The notes under the pieces are model-generated. The model was not told the DNA's origin. It made no database searches and saw nothing but the letters and a program-made list of their open reading frames with translations. From positions 496,001 through 560,000 of the forward strand of contig CAWBXO010000002.1 in assembly GCA_963792785.1 (NCBI GenBank): a DNA stretch of 64,000 nucleotides. Direction: 5' to 3'. Within the stretch, counting starts at the first letter, position 1. Every line of letters begins with the position of its first letter. Both the position numbers and the translations under genes were made by a program. The stretch comes from CAWIMX01 sp963792785. Lineage in GTDB: Bacteria; Acidobacteriota; Vicinamibacteria; Vicinamibacterales; CAVVIG01. Below, piece after piece: positions 1 through 9,813 of this stretch.

Positions 1-3000
1 TACGCCTCCTCGTCAGGGCCTCGGCTCAACAGGCGTGCGAGCGCGCCGATGCGGCCGAGGGCGCGCGGTTCGGTCGACGGCGGCGGCGCCGGCAGCGCCT
101 GGACGATCGCCGTCGTCACGTGCGTCGCGACGCGCTGGCGCGCGAGGTAGTTCACGACGAAGCTGTTCAGCAGGCCGCAGAGCGCGTGCTGACGGGAGAG
201 GCTGAGCGGAGGGCGAAGGCAAAAGATCGTGTGCGTGGTCACGCAGCCGGCCGGGAGGATCGCCGCGATCAGCGTCAACCGGTTCGTGGCGCTCGCCACA
301 TCGCGATAGCCGATCCGGGCGCGCGCGAACGGCCGCGCCGGCAGACGCCGCGCCGCCGCGGCGGCCGTGATCGCATGGCTCGAGCGCGAGAGGTCGACGG
401 CGAACGGCGCGATCTGCTTGCCTTCGACGATCGGCAGGCCCTCGCCAGCCGGTGAAAACGCGGGCCGGTCGTCCGTGGCGTTCAGCTCGCGGCCGAACCG
501 GGCGCCCCAGCCGGCGGCATCGTCCAGCCGAGGGAACAGCGCGGCCGACCGCTCGGCGATCGCGACGTCCGTGGCGGACCGGAGATCGGGAACGGCCATC
601 CCCTCGCCGGAGAGGCGTTCGAGCAGCGCGAGCGGAAGCCGCACGGGGAAGGCAACGGGATCGGCCGGGTCGTCGAGCCGCTCGAGCGCAGCCGGATCGC
701 GCTCGCCCAGCCGGCAGGCGATCGCGCGCGTCGCCCCTCCGACCGAGGCGGTGACGAGCACGAAGCGGACGCTCTTGTGGATCGGGAAGACGCCGTCGCG
801 GTTGTCGAGCCCGACGATCGCGTCCACGTCGGCGCGGGTGAAGAGGCGGCGGCGAAGGCGCGCGCTGCCGTGATCGAGGGCGAGCCCGCCTGGCAGGACG
901 AGGCCGACCCGGCCGCCCGGCTTCGTGAGGTCGAGCGCGCGCTCGAGAAAGAGCTGATACCGGTTCGCGTGGCCGTCGACCGCCGCGTCGTAGAGGCCGC
1001 TGGATCTCGCGAACCGCACGAGCGCCGAGCTGTCCGGCCGCGCCCGCGCACGTTCGTCAGCGCCGCCGCTGTCGGCGCGCACCATGTCCCACGGTGGATT
1101 GCCGATCACCGCGTCGAACCCCGGCGCGGGCAGCCGCGCGCCGCCCTGGCCGAAGAACGCCTCGGGATATTCGATCTCCCAGTGGAAGAAGCGCCGCCGG
1201 GCGGCGATGGCGGCGGCGTTTGTCAGGTACGCGTGAGCGGCGGCGTCGGGGAGGGATCCGCGTCCGGTCAGCAGCGCGTCCGTCAGGGCGCCGAATGCCT
1301 CGGCGGGCACGGGCACGTCCTTCGTCGTGAACCAGGCCGCGCACCACAGATCGGCGACGCGCCGCCAGGTGTCCCAGGCGTGTCCGCGTCGGCGCAGCGC
1401 GGCGAGCGCCTGTTCCTTCTCGCGAATGCGCTCGATCGAGTCGCCGGGGACGTCCTCGAGGGCGAAGCGGACCGGCAGCGCCGCGTCGAGCGCGGAGCGA
1501 ACGCGCGCATCCTCGAACAGCGCCGGCGATCGTGAGTCCTCCCGACGGCGCGGGACCGGCGCGGGCGCTCGTCCGAGCGTCGCGATCCAGGCGCCCACCA
1601 GGCTGTCGCCCGTCCGGAGCCGGTGATCCAGAAACGTGAGCGGCCGGTCCGCCGACAGCGTCGTCAACCACATCGAGAGGCGGGCGAGCTGCACCGCCAT
1701 CGGATTCACGTCCACGCCGTAGAGACAGCGCTCGGCGATCGTCCGCCGGATGGCGGCCCGCTCGGCGTCGCCGAGGTCCGCGGCGGCGCAGCCGCCAGAC
1801 GCGATCAGCGCGCGCTCGTACTCGCGCGCCAGGTAGCGGCACGCGGCCACGAGGAACGCGCCGCTGCCCATCGCGGGGTCGAGGACTCGAAGGTGCAGGA
1901 TGCGTTCGGGCGCCGCCTCGCGGACGAGGGGCCCGAGCGCGCGGCGCACGAGGTAGTCGGCGATCGGCTGCGGCGTGTAGAAGGTCCCGGTCGCCTTGCG
2001 GACCCCGGACCCGGCGTCGAGACGCACCCGCCGGCCGTCGACGACAGGCTGGTAGTCGAGGAGTGTCTCGTAGACGGCGCCGAGCTGCTCGACGCCCAGG
2101 TCGCGGTAGCCGATGCGATCGAGCCCGCCGCCGCGGACCGACGGCCGGGTCGAGATCGCGAGCACCGCCCGCCTCGCCGCGTCGTCGTCCAGGCCCCGGC
2201 GTTCGGCGAGCGGCGCGCGCGACGGAGCGAACAGCCGGCCGTTGAACGGCGTGACCCGAAGATCGCCGGCGCGGCAGCCGGCGTGCGCGAGCCGGGCAAT
2301 CGCCTGCAGCGTGTCCCAGAAGCCGACGGCGCCTTGCGGGCGCTCGGCCATCGTCCGCAGCGCCTCGACGCTGTAGCTGCTCCGGTACACGCGGTGCCAC
2401 AGTGGCACGAGCCCGCGCGCTTCCGCGAACAGCAGGAAGAGCAGCCGGTAGACGATGGTGAGGGATTGCTCGAAGGCGCGCGTGACGGCCGGCTCGTCGG
2501 GGCGGCGGCGCGTACGGCCGACGAGGGCCGTCGCGATCGCGCCGGAGGCCTCGAGCACTCCCGAGCGCAGCGAGCGGCACACCGCGGCGGCGTGCGCGTC
2601 GGAGGCCGCGACCAGATCGTGGAGGCGTGTGCGCGGGGGCTCCGGGCCACCGGCCAGTTGCGAGGCGCCCACGACATGCCGGCACGCGGCGAACGCGCGC
2701 TCGTCGTCCAGGACCGTCTCCACGTCGAATTCGACATGGCGGCGGCCGTGCGAGCGGGCGGCGTCGATCACGCGCAGCTCGAGGCCGTTGAAGAGCACGC
2801 ACCACGGTGAGCCTCGCGCGACCGACTCGGCGATCGCCGTCGTCCACCACGCCTCGAGTGCATCGCTCCAGTTGGGAACGACAAGCGCCACGACATGCGT
2901 CGGCGTGCGGAGCGTGGCCGTCGTGACGCCGCCGGTCCGGCGAACGGCCGCCGGCGCGTCGAACCCGAGGAGACCGGCGAGCGGCACGGCCGCGATTTCG

Positions 3001-3164
3001 AAGACCGCGCGCACGCTCGCCGCCGGCCCCAGCGCCAGGCACCAATCCCGCCACTCGAGCCACCGCGAGCGCTCGTGCCGCTCCATCGCGGGCGATGCGC
3101 CGGCCGCCACCAATGTTTCGAGGAACGCCTCGGAGATGAGGTGGCCGTGAAATCCAGGCAGCAT
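1..3164 (-). CDS. Eco57I-type DNA adenine (N6) methylase, partial (runs off left edge)
   Basis: At least 1,054 codons are open from the ATG at 3164 to the window edge. The last visible codon is an incomplete TA, so the true end may lie at the boundary. SAM-binding motif I DPAMGSGAFL starts near residue 429, a YGVDVNPMAVQLARLSMWL segment lies near residue 495, and catalytic motif IV NPPW is at residues 689-692. This is the Eco57I/N6-adenine methylase fold, at the length typical of type IIG-like or DISARM methylases rather than small Dam enzymes. The start is 2 bp past the stop of the helicase gene, so the two are co-transcribed. No PD-D/ExK nuclease motif was recognised in the visible part. 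It probably marks self DNA within a defence island; DrmMI-like is an inference, because the other DISARM genes would lie outside the window. Confidence 0.85.
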   Translation of the reverse strand, partial: MLPGFHGHLISEAFLETLVAAGASPAMERHERSRWLEWRDWCLALGPAASVRAVFEIAAVPLAGLLGFDAPAAVRRTGGVTTATLRTPTHVVALVVPNWSDALEAWWTTAIAESVARGSPWCVLFNGLELRVIDAARSHGRRHVEFDVETVLDDERAFAACRHVVGASQLAGGPEPPRTRLHDLVAASDAHAAAVCRSLRSGVLEASGAIATALVGRTRRRPDEPAVTRAFEQSLTIVYRLLFLLFAEARGLVPLWHRVYRSSYSVEALRTMAERPQGAVGFWDTLQAIARLAHAGCRAGDLRVTPFNGRLFAPSRAPLAERRGLDDDAARRAVLAISTRPSVRGGGLDRIGYRDLGVEQLGAVYETLLDYQPVVDGRRVRLDAGSGVRKATGTFYTPQPIADYLVRRALGPLVREAAPERILHLRVLDPAMGSGAFLVAACRYLAREYERALIASGGCAAADLGDAERAAIRRTIAERCLYGVDVNPMAVQLARLSMWLTTLSADRPLTFLDHRLRTGDSLVGAWIATLGRAPAPVPRRREDSRSPALFEDARVRSALDAALPVRFALEDVPGDSIERIREKEQALAALRRRGHAWDTWRRVADLWCAAWFTTKDVPVPAEAFGALTDALLTGRGSLPDAAAHAYLTNAAAIAARRRFFHWEIEYPEAFFGQGGARLPAPGFDAVIGNPPWDMVRADSGGADERARARPDSSALVRFARSSGLYDAAVDGHANRYQLFLERALDLTKPGGRVGLVLPGGLALDHGSARLRRRLFTRADVDAIVGLDNRDGVFPIHKSVRFVLVTASVGGATRAIACRLGERDPAALERLDDPADPVAFPVRLPLALLERLSGEGMAVPDLRSATDVAIAERSAALFPRLDDAAGWGARFGRELNATDDRPAFSPAGEGLPIVEGKQIAPFAVDLSRSSHAITAAAAARRLPARPFARARIGYRDVASATNRLTLIAAILPAGCVTTHTIFCLRPPLSLSRQHALCGLLNSFVVNYLARQRVATHVTTAIVQALPAPPPSTEPRALGRIGALARLLSRGPDEEA

Positions 3165-3166
3165 AT

Positions 3167-5596
3167 CTAGGCGCCGAGCACGAGCAGCAGGTCGACGCGA
3201 CACGGTCCGAGCGTCGCAAACGATTGCAGCAGATCGAGCCGGTCCGACGCGTCGGCATCCAGCGCGCGGATCCACGCGAGTTCCTGTTCACGTTCCCGGT
3301 CCGCGCGCCTGGAAAAGAGCTGCGGCTGAAACAGCGGTGTCGCGGAACGGCGAAGCCCGGTGTCTCGAATGCGACGTTCCCGTTCGATGGCCGCCGAGAC
3401 GAACGCGTGGTGCATTTCAACCGCGCCCGCGTGCCAGCGTTCGACCGCCTCCGCGGCCGCCGATCCCACGCGGGCCTCGAGCCATCGCGCCACGTCCGCG
3501 ATCGCCGTCCGCGCCGGCAGCCGGCGCCGATCGAGCGCGACGGCCAGCGGCACGAGCGTCGACTCGACCGTGCGTCCGACGCCGTCGGCGATCGACGCGC
3601 GAGCGATCACCAGCAGTCGTCCATCGAGCGCCAGTCGAGTGGCGCGGTGCCGCGATGTCGCGAAGAGCGGGCCGCGGGACGAGCCGCCGGCCGCCGGATC
3701 GCCCGCGCGGCGCTGAAACCGGCGCGCCCTGTCCAGGCGCGCGGCTTCCGCGCGCCCTTCGGCCGCGCCCGGGTCGGGCTCCCCGGCTGGGATCACGGCG
3801 GCGCCGGCCGCCGTCGAGGACCCCCGCGGCGCGAGGCCGGCGATCGCGACGCGCGCGGGCGTGAGATCGTCGCCGCCGTCGAGCGGATCGGCCGCGCCGA
3901 CGTCGCTCCGCGCCCGCGCGATCTTGGATCGCAGGTAGGCCGCCAGGCGCGGCTCGCCCGTGCCGGCCGCGATCAGGTGAACCGCATGCACGGTGCGCGA
4001 CTGCCCGATCCGGTCGACGCGCCCGATGCGCTGCTCGAGCCGCATCGGATTCCACGGCAGCTCGAGGTTGATCACGAGGCGGCAGCGCGCCTGGAGGTTC
4101 AGGCCTTCGGCGGCGGCGTCGGTCGCGAGCAGAAGCGGACGGAGGCCGCCCGTGAACTCGGCGACCGCTCGGCGCCGCTCCGCCCGCGAGAGGCCGCCGT
4201 GCAGCAGCGCCGCCTCGCGCGGCAGCCGGCCCGCCATCTCGCCCAGCGTGTCGCGGTATTCGGTGAATACGATCGCGGGCTCGCGCACCCGCCGCAGAAA
4301 ACGCGCGAGCACAGCCAGCTTGGAGCTTTCGCCGACAGCCTCGCGCGCGGTGTTCGACAGGCGCTCGAGCCACGCGCGCTCGTGCCGGACGCCGGCGAGC
4401 GCCGACGGCCACGCGGGCGCATCGTCGGCCGCCGTGAGCTCGCCGTCGGGATCGGTCCACGGCAGGTCGAGCTGCCGCGGCGAGCCATCGTCGTCGACGT
4501 GCGAGGCCAGCGTCTCGAGCCTCCGGCCGACCGATCGCAGCAGCGCCCCGGGGCTCGACAGCGCGCGCTTGTGCAGGACGGCGAGTGCCAGCCAGGTGTC
4601 CGGCGCGCGGCCAGAGGCGCCGTGGCGGACGGCGCGGCTGAAGGCGTCGAGCGTCGCGTGCATGCGGCGCTCCGCGCGGCCGGTCGAGACCCGAAGCTGC
4701 CGCACCAAGCGCCGGCAGCCCATCGGCACGTCCCGCCGCGTCCGGCGAAACACGGCGAGCCTGTCGCCGTGCGCGCCGAGCGCGCACAGCTCGTCGAACT
4801 GCCGCCGGTCGCCGCAGTGCGGCGTCGCGGACAGCAGGAGCACGTATCGGGCGTGCGCGCAGAGCTCGCGCGCCGCATGCCGCCGCTCGTTGTCCCCGGC
4901 CACGCCGTGCGCCTCGTCGACGATGACGACGTCCCAGCGGCAGGCGGAGACGGACGGCAGCACGTGCGGCTGCTTCACGTAGTCGATGGACGCGATCGCC
5001 AGAGGCGCGGTCGTCCAGGGATTCACGGAGCGGGGCAGTTCGGCGGCTCGCCGGCGGAGCGCCGGAGCGTCGAGCACCGACGAATCGAGGTCGAAGCGCT
5101 CGCGCAGCTCGCCGCTCCACTGATCGCGCAGGCCCGCCGGCGCGAGCACGAGCACGCGATCCGCCCCGCCTCGGGCGCGCAGTTCCGCGACGACGAGCGC
5201 GGCCTGAATCGTCTTGCCGAGACCGACCGCGTCGGCGAGCAGCACGCGCGCCGCGCGGCCGCGGATGATCGCGAGGGCCGGCTCGAGCTGATGCGGGCGA
5301 AGATCGATCCGGGCGAACGGCGCGGCTCGCAGCGAGCCCGGCGGCGTGTTCGCCGCCAGCCACGCCGCGCACGCGCGCCGCCACGCCGATGTGGCCGCGC
5401 GCCGGGCGGCCGGCCGCCTCGACACGCGCTCGATCCGATCGAATGGGCTGAGCACCCGCTGGAGCACGCCCAGATTGGCGGCGCCGGCGCCGGCGAGCGC
5501 GACCTCGGCGCACGATCCGTGCGGCCGCAGTTCGACCACGCGCCACCGCTGGCGGCGCACGCGTACGACATCGCCTGGCTCGCAAATCTGCGTCAT
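3167..5596 (-). CDS. SNF2-family DEAH helicase, defence-associated (DrmD-like)
   Basis: This is an 809-residue superfamily 2 helicase. Walker A GLGKT is at residues 125-129, DEAH at 227-230 and a SAT motif (LLLSATPH) near 252. The C-terminal helicase domain contains NLELPWNPMRLEQRIGRVDR followed by IGQ, the arginine-finger motif VI typical of SNF2/HepA proteins. An N-terminal segment of about 95 residues precedes the ATPase domain. It lies immediately upstream of, and is probably translationally coupled to, the large adenine methylase. The helicase-methylase pairing matches class 1 DISARM (drmD-drmMI) and other helicase-methylase defence systems such as Hma. RapA/HepA-type RNA polymerase recycling is the alternative, but the methylase neighbour argues for defence. 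Confidence 0.8.
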   Translation of the reverse strand: MTQICEPGDVVRVRRQRWRVVELRPHGSCAEVALAGAGAANLGVLQRVLSPFDRIERVSRRPAARRAATSAWRRACAAWLAANTPPGSLRAAPFARIDLRPHQLEPALAIIRGRAARVLLADAVGLGKTIQAALVVAELRARGGADRVLVLAPAGLRDQWSGELRERFDLDSSVLDAPALRRRAAELPRSVNPWTTAPLAIASIDYVKQPHVLPSVSACRWDVVIVDEAHGVAGDNERRHAARELCAHARYVLLLSATPHCGDRRQFDELCALGAHGDRLAVFRRTRRDVPMGCRRLVRQLRVSTGRAERRMHATLDAFSRAVRHGASGRAPDTWLALAVLHKRALSSPGALLRSVGRRLETLASHVDDDGSPRQLDLPWTDPDGELTAADDAPAWPSALAGVRHERAWLERLSNTAREAVGESSKLAVLARFLRRVREPAIVFTEYRDTLGEMAGRLPREAALLHGGLSRAERRRAVAEFTGGLRPLLLATDAAAEGLNLQARCRLVINLELPWNPMRLEQRIGRVDRIGQSRTVHAVHLIAAGTGEPRLAAYLRSKIARARSDVGAADPLDGGDDLTPARVAIAGLAPRGSSTAAGAAVIPAGEPDPGAAEGRAEAARLDRARRFQRRAGDPAAGGSSRGPLFATSRHRATRLALDGRLLVIARASIADGVGRTVESTLVPLAVALDRRRLPARTAIADVARWLEARVGSAAAEAVERWHAGAVEMHHAFVSAAIERERRIRDTGLRRSATPLFQPQLFSRRADREREQELAWIRALDADASDRLDLLQSFATLGPCRVDLLLVLGA

Positions 5597-5725
5597 CTCG
5601 TCGGCCGGACCGAGGCAGAACCTGCGCGCCCCGAACCGAGGGCGCGCGGTTTCACGCGGAAAGTCGCGAAGTGTCGATCCGGCCGTAGACAGGCCGGCAA
5701 GGGGCGTACCGGCGGGGCGCCGCTG

Positions 5726-8323
5726 TCAGCGCGACGTCAGGATGGCGTTGAAGAGGAGGCGAAACGTGGCGAGCGACTGCGCGCGGTGCTGGACGCGGAA
5801 GCCGAGCAGGACGACGCGGCCCTGGCCGACCGTCGCCTCGACGACGGCCGCCCGGCCGGCAATCGTGTCGCCGCCCTGGAGGAAGCCGCTGACGAGGAGG
5901 TTCTCCGACGCGTAGCGCGCGACGACGGAAACCGTGGCGGCCGAGGCCGGCGGGATCTCGTACGCCGAGCTGAAGGCGAAGAAGCCCGCGGTGCGCGGCG
6001 CCATGCCGAAGGCGAGCGGGCGCGCCGCGTCGAGCTCGACCCGCACGATCGAGCCGGGCCCGAGGAACTGCGAGTCGTCGGCCGCGGCCGTCACGTTGCG
6101 CACCGGCAGCTCGAGCGCGGCGACGACCGGCCCGCACGATTGATCCAGGCAAATGAGCGTCCCGCCGGCGTTCACGAACGCCTTGAGCGCGTCGAGTCCC
6201 GCGCCCGCCAGACCGCCGGCGTATTCGGGGGGCACGACGCCCGCGGAAAAACCGTCGAGCAGCGCCGCGCCGTCCATCGACGGCAGCACGATCGCGTCGA
6301 AGCGATCGGCGAGGCCGCCCGCGCGGATCTCCGCGTTGCCCACGCTCGTAAACGGAAACTCGTACTGCTCGAGCAGCCAGCGCGTCCAGCCCTCGTCGAT
6401 CCCATCGACCCATGGCTTGTAGAGCGCGACGCGCGCGCGGGCGATCGGCGTCGCCTCCGGGCGCCGCCCGCGCACGCCGTCGGCGCGCAGCCCGTACGTC
6501 CGCGCCAGCGTCTCGACGGCATTCTGCACTTCGCGGGAGGGGTCCACCAGCAGCGAGCCCGCCGGATACGTGTACCCGCCGGCGGCGAACGGCGCGCTGG
6601 TCCACGACACGTCGCGCGAAGCGGAGAGCAGGCGGTTGGCCGCGATCGCCCCCGCCACGCCGCGGGCGTCCACCACATAGAAGGACGGCCGCGACTCGCC
6701 CCACACGCGCGCCGGTGGAATCACCGCCTCGTTCAGCCGCGACATCGTCGGTGCCTCGAACCAGCGCTCGATCTGCCGGACGTCGACGCCCATCTGCGCC
6801 GGCAGCGTCCACCCAGTGACGTCGTACGGCCGCTCGATCGAGCCGTCCGCCGCGCGGGTGGTGGGGTAGTGCTGCGGCTCGAGCAGTGTCTTCACGTACG
6901 CGCGATACGGCTGCGCGAGGAGGATCACGTCGGCGCCCGCCGGGTAGGGATCGCCGTCGGCGCGGAATGGCTCGAGCGTGCGGAAGATCTCCACGCCGCC
7001 CTGCAGCAGCAGCTCCTCCATCTTGCGGGCCGCGGCGGGATCGCGCTGCTCCGCGGGCAGGATGAAGGCGAACGGCCCGCCGTTCTCGCCGGCGGCGACC
7101 GCGCGCCGGCCCATCTCGTAGAAGTTCCGCACCAGATCGGCGCGGTAGAACGCGGCCGCGCGCAGCAGGCCGCGCGCCGCGGTCAGGTCGTAGTCGACGA
7201 TGTCGCGCAGGGTCCAGCGGCCGCCCGGCCACGGATCCGGATAGTTGATGTGCGGCTCGAGATCGCGGAGGCCCTTGAGATCGGCGCGCAGCGCGTTGGC
7301 CGGGATCTCGATGGACGAGGCCACGCGCGCGCTGGCGACTTCGGTGAGCAGGCAGATCGTGTTGTGGCCCAGCGGCGCCGAGTCCTCGTAGCCGGGCCAG
7401 TAGTAGTCGTAGATGGCGTTCGAGACCACGCCCTGCCGTCCCGCCTGCGCCAGCTCGAGCGTGATCGCGCCGCCGAGCAGGCCCGCCTCCCGCCACAGCA
7501 GCGGGTCTTCATTCGGATCGATGGGATCCGCGTTCGGCGGCGCGAAGAAGCGCGGGCCGTCGGTTTCCATCTGGTGCATCGTGAGGAACACCTGCGGGTG
7601 CCACTCGGTGTAGAAGAACCGCGCGAGGTTGCGGTTCTCCGCCAGGTTCATCATGAAGGCGTCGCGGTTGATATCGTGCCCCGCGTACGGATGATCGAGC
7701 CCGGGCAGCGGGCTGCCGTCGAACGGCGTGCCGCGGTGGGTGTCGTACCACTCCGCCACGCGGCGGTACCCGTCGGGGTCGAGCGACGGGATCAGCACGA
7801 GGACGACGTGGTCGAGGATCGCCGCGATGGCCGGGTCGTCGTCAGCCGCCGTCGCGAGGTCGTAGAGCAGCTCGTTCGCGGCCTGCGTGGCGCCGACCTC
7901 GGACGCGTGGATGCTGCACCCGATGGCGACGACGACCGGCTGCGACGCGATGAGCGCCGGTGCGTCGGCGTCGGCCAGCAGCCGCGGATCGGCGAGCCGC
8001 TGGTTCACGTCGCGGATCTGATCGAGCTTCCGGATGTTGTCGGGGCTCGAGATGATCGCGGCGACGGTGCGACGGCCTTCAGTGGTGGGGCCGAGCTCGG
8101 TCAGGACGACGCGATCGGAGGAAGCCGCCACACGTTCGAAGTAGCGCTCGACGGCGTCCATGGCGACGAGCCGGCCTTCGGCGCCGATCTCGAACCCGAA
8201 GTGCGCCGCCGGCGTGGGCACTTGCGCGCGGACCGCTCGAGCGGGGAGCGCGACCGCGCACGCCAGCAGTATGAGAACGCAAGGCCGCGAGGCGGCCGAT
8301 CGAGCGCGCGCGAATGGCCCCAT
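5726..8323 (-). CDS. Exported M14-family zinc carboxypeptidase
   Basis: This is an 865-residue secreted peptidase. Residues 1-34 form a signal peptide (basic start, LILLACAVALPARAVRA core). The zinc-ligand motif HASE follows GCSI at about residue 136. The DINRD segment is the substrate-carboxylate NR motif, and a later histidine in TEWHPQVF or TMHQ is the likely third zinc ligand. TEVAS lies where the catalytic glutamate is expected. The C-terminal half resembles a glutamine-amidotransferase-like fold, as in other large acidobacterial M14 proteins. It stands alone between the defence pair and the pilus genes. A TACAGT hexamer lies 13 bp before the ATG. It probably degrades peptides in the periplasm or outside the cell; the substrate is unknown. 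Confidence 0.85.
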   Translation of the reverse strand: MGPFARARSAASRPCVLILLACAVALPARAVRAQVPTPAAHFGFEIGAEGRLVAMDAVERYFERVAASSDRVVLTELGPTTEGRRTVAAIISSPDNIRKLDQIRDVNQRLADPRLLADADAPALIASQPVVVAIGCSIHASEVGATQAANELLYDLATAADDDPAIAAILDHVVLVLIPSLDPDGYRRVAEWYDTHRGTPFDGSPLPGLDHPYAGHDINRDAFMMNLAENRNLARFFYTEWHPQVFLTMHQMETDGPRFFAPPNADPIDPNEDPLLWREAGLLGGAITLELAQAGRQGVVSNAIYDYYWPGYEDSAPLGHNTICLLTEVASARVASSIEIPANALRADLKGLRDLEPHINYPDPWPGGRWTLRDIVDYDLTAARGLLRAAAFYRADLVRNFYEMGRRAVAAGENGGPFAFILPAEQRDPAAARKMEELLLQGGVEIFRTLEPFRADGDPYPAGADVILLAQPYRAYVKTLLEPQHYPTTRAADGSIERPYDVTGWTLPAQMGVDVRQIERWFEAPTMSRLNEAVIPPARVWGESRPSFYVVDARGVAGAIAANRLLSASRDVSWTSAPFAAGGYTYPAGSLLVDPSREVQNAVETLARTYGLRADGVRGRRPEATPIARARVALYKPWVDGIDEGWTRWLLEQYEFPFTSVGNAEIRAGGLADRFDAIVLPSMDGAALLDGFSAGVVPPEYAGGLAGAGLDALKAFVNAGGTLICLDQSCGPVVAALELPVRNVTAAADDSQFLGPGSIVRVELDAARPLAFGMAPRTAGFFAFSSAYEIPPASAATVSVVARYASENLLVSGFLQGGDTIAGRAAVVEATVGQGRVVLLGFRVQHRAQSLATFRLLFNAILTSR

Positions 8324-8378
8324 CGATTCCGGCCAACTGTAGCAAACATTGCTCCGGGCCGAACGGGAACCCTCGTCG

Positions 8379-9800
8379 CTACTTGGTCAGGCGGATGATC
8401 TCGTTTTGAATGTCCTGGAACGCCGGCGCCACATCGGCGGCCGTCGGCGCGTAGAAGTACTTCCCCTCGAGCTGCGCGGCGTTGTAGTCGGGTGAGCGTT
8501 TGTCGTTCGCGATGCGCTTCAGGATGTCCTCGGGCTTTTCGGGACGCGTGCCGAGGTCCGCGCGGATCAGGTAGCCCATCCCGATCGTGTAGATGCGAAT
8601 CGGATAGTCGCCCGTGTCGTTGCGGGCCGCGTTCGCGATGATCTCGAGCACGTTGCGGGCGGCGTTATTGATGTTCCACACCTGAGCCGGGAAGCGGCCG
8701 GTGACCGGATCCAGATTGCGGAGCGGGCGAGCGGCGGTCTGCGGCGCGCCGTCCACGGTGAGCGTGTTCGACACGAGCGGGAAGCTCGACGGTGTGCCCG
8801 CCCGGTGGTGCGGGTGCGACGTCGTCAGAGGCATCAACGGCACCTGCGGAATGACGGTGGTCGAATTCCATGGCACGGTCGCGCTGTACGACGGGCTCGT
8901 GGCGCCCGATTGCGTGTCGTAGAGGCCGTCGATGTGCGGCGAGTCCCACGTTTGATTATCGGGATCGTAGCCCTGCTTCGGAAAGTCCCAGGTGCGGAGC
9001 GAGCGCGTGCCCGCCGCCGTGTAGTCGCCAGGCACGCCGTTCGAGGCGCCGTCGGTGAAAAGCACGATGACGCGCAGCCCGGCCTGCGACCCGGGCGCGA
9101 CCGACCGCAGCTCGTCCCATCCGCGGTACAGGCCCTCCACCATGAGCGTGCTGCCGCCCGGCAGGTTGTTCGGGACGTCATTGATGAGCCCCGGCTTGTC
9201 GAAGCCGCGGCTGGACTGCATCTGATCGATCACCTGCGCGCCGTTGCTGAACGTCACGAGCGCCATCCGGTCGTGCGCGCCGTCGAACGAGTTGATGAAC
9301 GACCGCGCGGCGTCGCGCACGGCGCCCCAGCGCGAGGCGATCGAGCTGGAGACGTCGATTACCAGCGAGAGATCGACCAGCCGCCGCCGGGCCTCCGCAT
9401 CGCTCCGGACCGTCATCGTGTCGAGGTGCGCCAGCTTCATGAACGTCGTCGGCAGTACGACGGACGCGCTGATGTTGATGATGTTGACGCCGTTCGCGTC
9501 CACCGCCGAGTGGAAGAAGTTCGAATCGGCGGTCGGATCCGGCGTCGCTGCCGTTCCGAACGCGCCGTTCGGGAAGTTCGCCTTGAAGATCCGCGCCGCC
9601 TCGCCGCGGGGATCGCCGGTGTTCATGGCGCGGGCGCCGCCGAGAGCGGCGCCGTCCACGGCCTTGCTCAGCTGGGCCTTGACCAGATAGCCGCGGCCGG
9701 CGTCCACCGCCAGCCCCGAAAAGAGGAGCAGCACGGTGAGGATCCCGGCCATGTAGATCAGGACGAACCCGCGATCGCCGGCGGCGCGATGCTCTGTCAT
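8379..9800 (-). CDS. TadG-like pilus protein with von Willebrand A domain
   Basis: About 473 residues. The reading frame extends upstream, but the ATG at 9800 is chosen because GAGGG sits 6 nt before it and it follows the TadE gene directly. Residues about 10-40 form the Flp/TadE-like N-terminal membrane segment (GFVLIYMAGILTVLLLFSGL), matching the Tad_N/TadE-like pilin signature. A vWA domain follows, with MIDAS motif DVSSS at about residue 155 and a later FTDGA. Such proteins are thought to be minor pilins or surface adhesins of the Tad pilus. It is last in a minus-strand minor-pilin operon (tadE, tadE, tadG). Confidence 0.85.
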   Translation of the reverse strand: MTEHRAAGDRGFVLIYMAGILTVLLLFSGLAVDAGRGYLVKAQLSKAVDGAALGGARAMNTGDPRGEAARIFKANFPNGAFGTAATPDPTADSNFFHSAVDANGVNIINISASVVLPTTFMKLAHLDTMTVRSDAEARRRLVDLSLVIDVSSSIASRWGAVRDAARSFINSFDGAHDRMALVTFSNGAQVIDQMQSSRGFDKPGLINDVPNNLPGGSTLMVEGLYRGWDELRSVAPGSQAGLRVIVLFTDGASNGVPGDYTAAGTRSLRTWDFPKQGYDPDNQTWDSPHIDGLYDTQSGATSPSYSATVPWNSTTVIPQVPLMPLTTSHPHHRAGTPSSFPLVSNTLTVDGAPQTAARPLRNLDPVTGRFPAQVWNINNAARNVLEIIANAARNDTGDYPIRIYTIGMGYLIRADLGTRPEKPEDILKRIANDKRSPDYNAAQLEGKYFYAPTAADVAPAFQDIQNEIIRLTK

Positions 9801-9813
9801 GGCGGACCCTCGT

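Noticed and set aside
1057..3420. A 787-residue minus-strand frame overlapping the methylase
   Set aside because: The methylase motifs (DPAMGSGAFL, NPPW) are in the frame starting at 3164, not in this one.
8324..8378. Transfer RNA or small RNA in short spacers
   Set aside because: I looked for cloverleaf-type stems and the TTCRA arm in spacers and recognised none; a covariance-model search (tRNAscan-SE, Infernal) would settle it.
3224..8398. A 1,724-residue plus-strand open frame opposite the helicase and carboxypeptidase genes
   Set aside because: Arg/Gly/Ala-rich low-complexity translation antisense to two well-supported genes; a by-product of high GC content.
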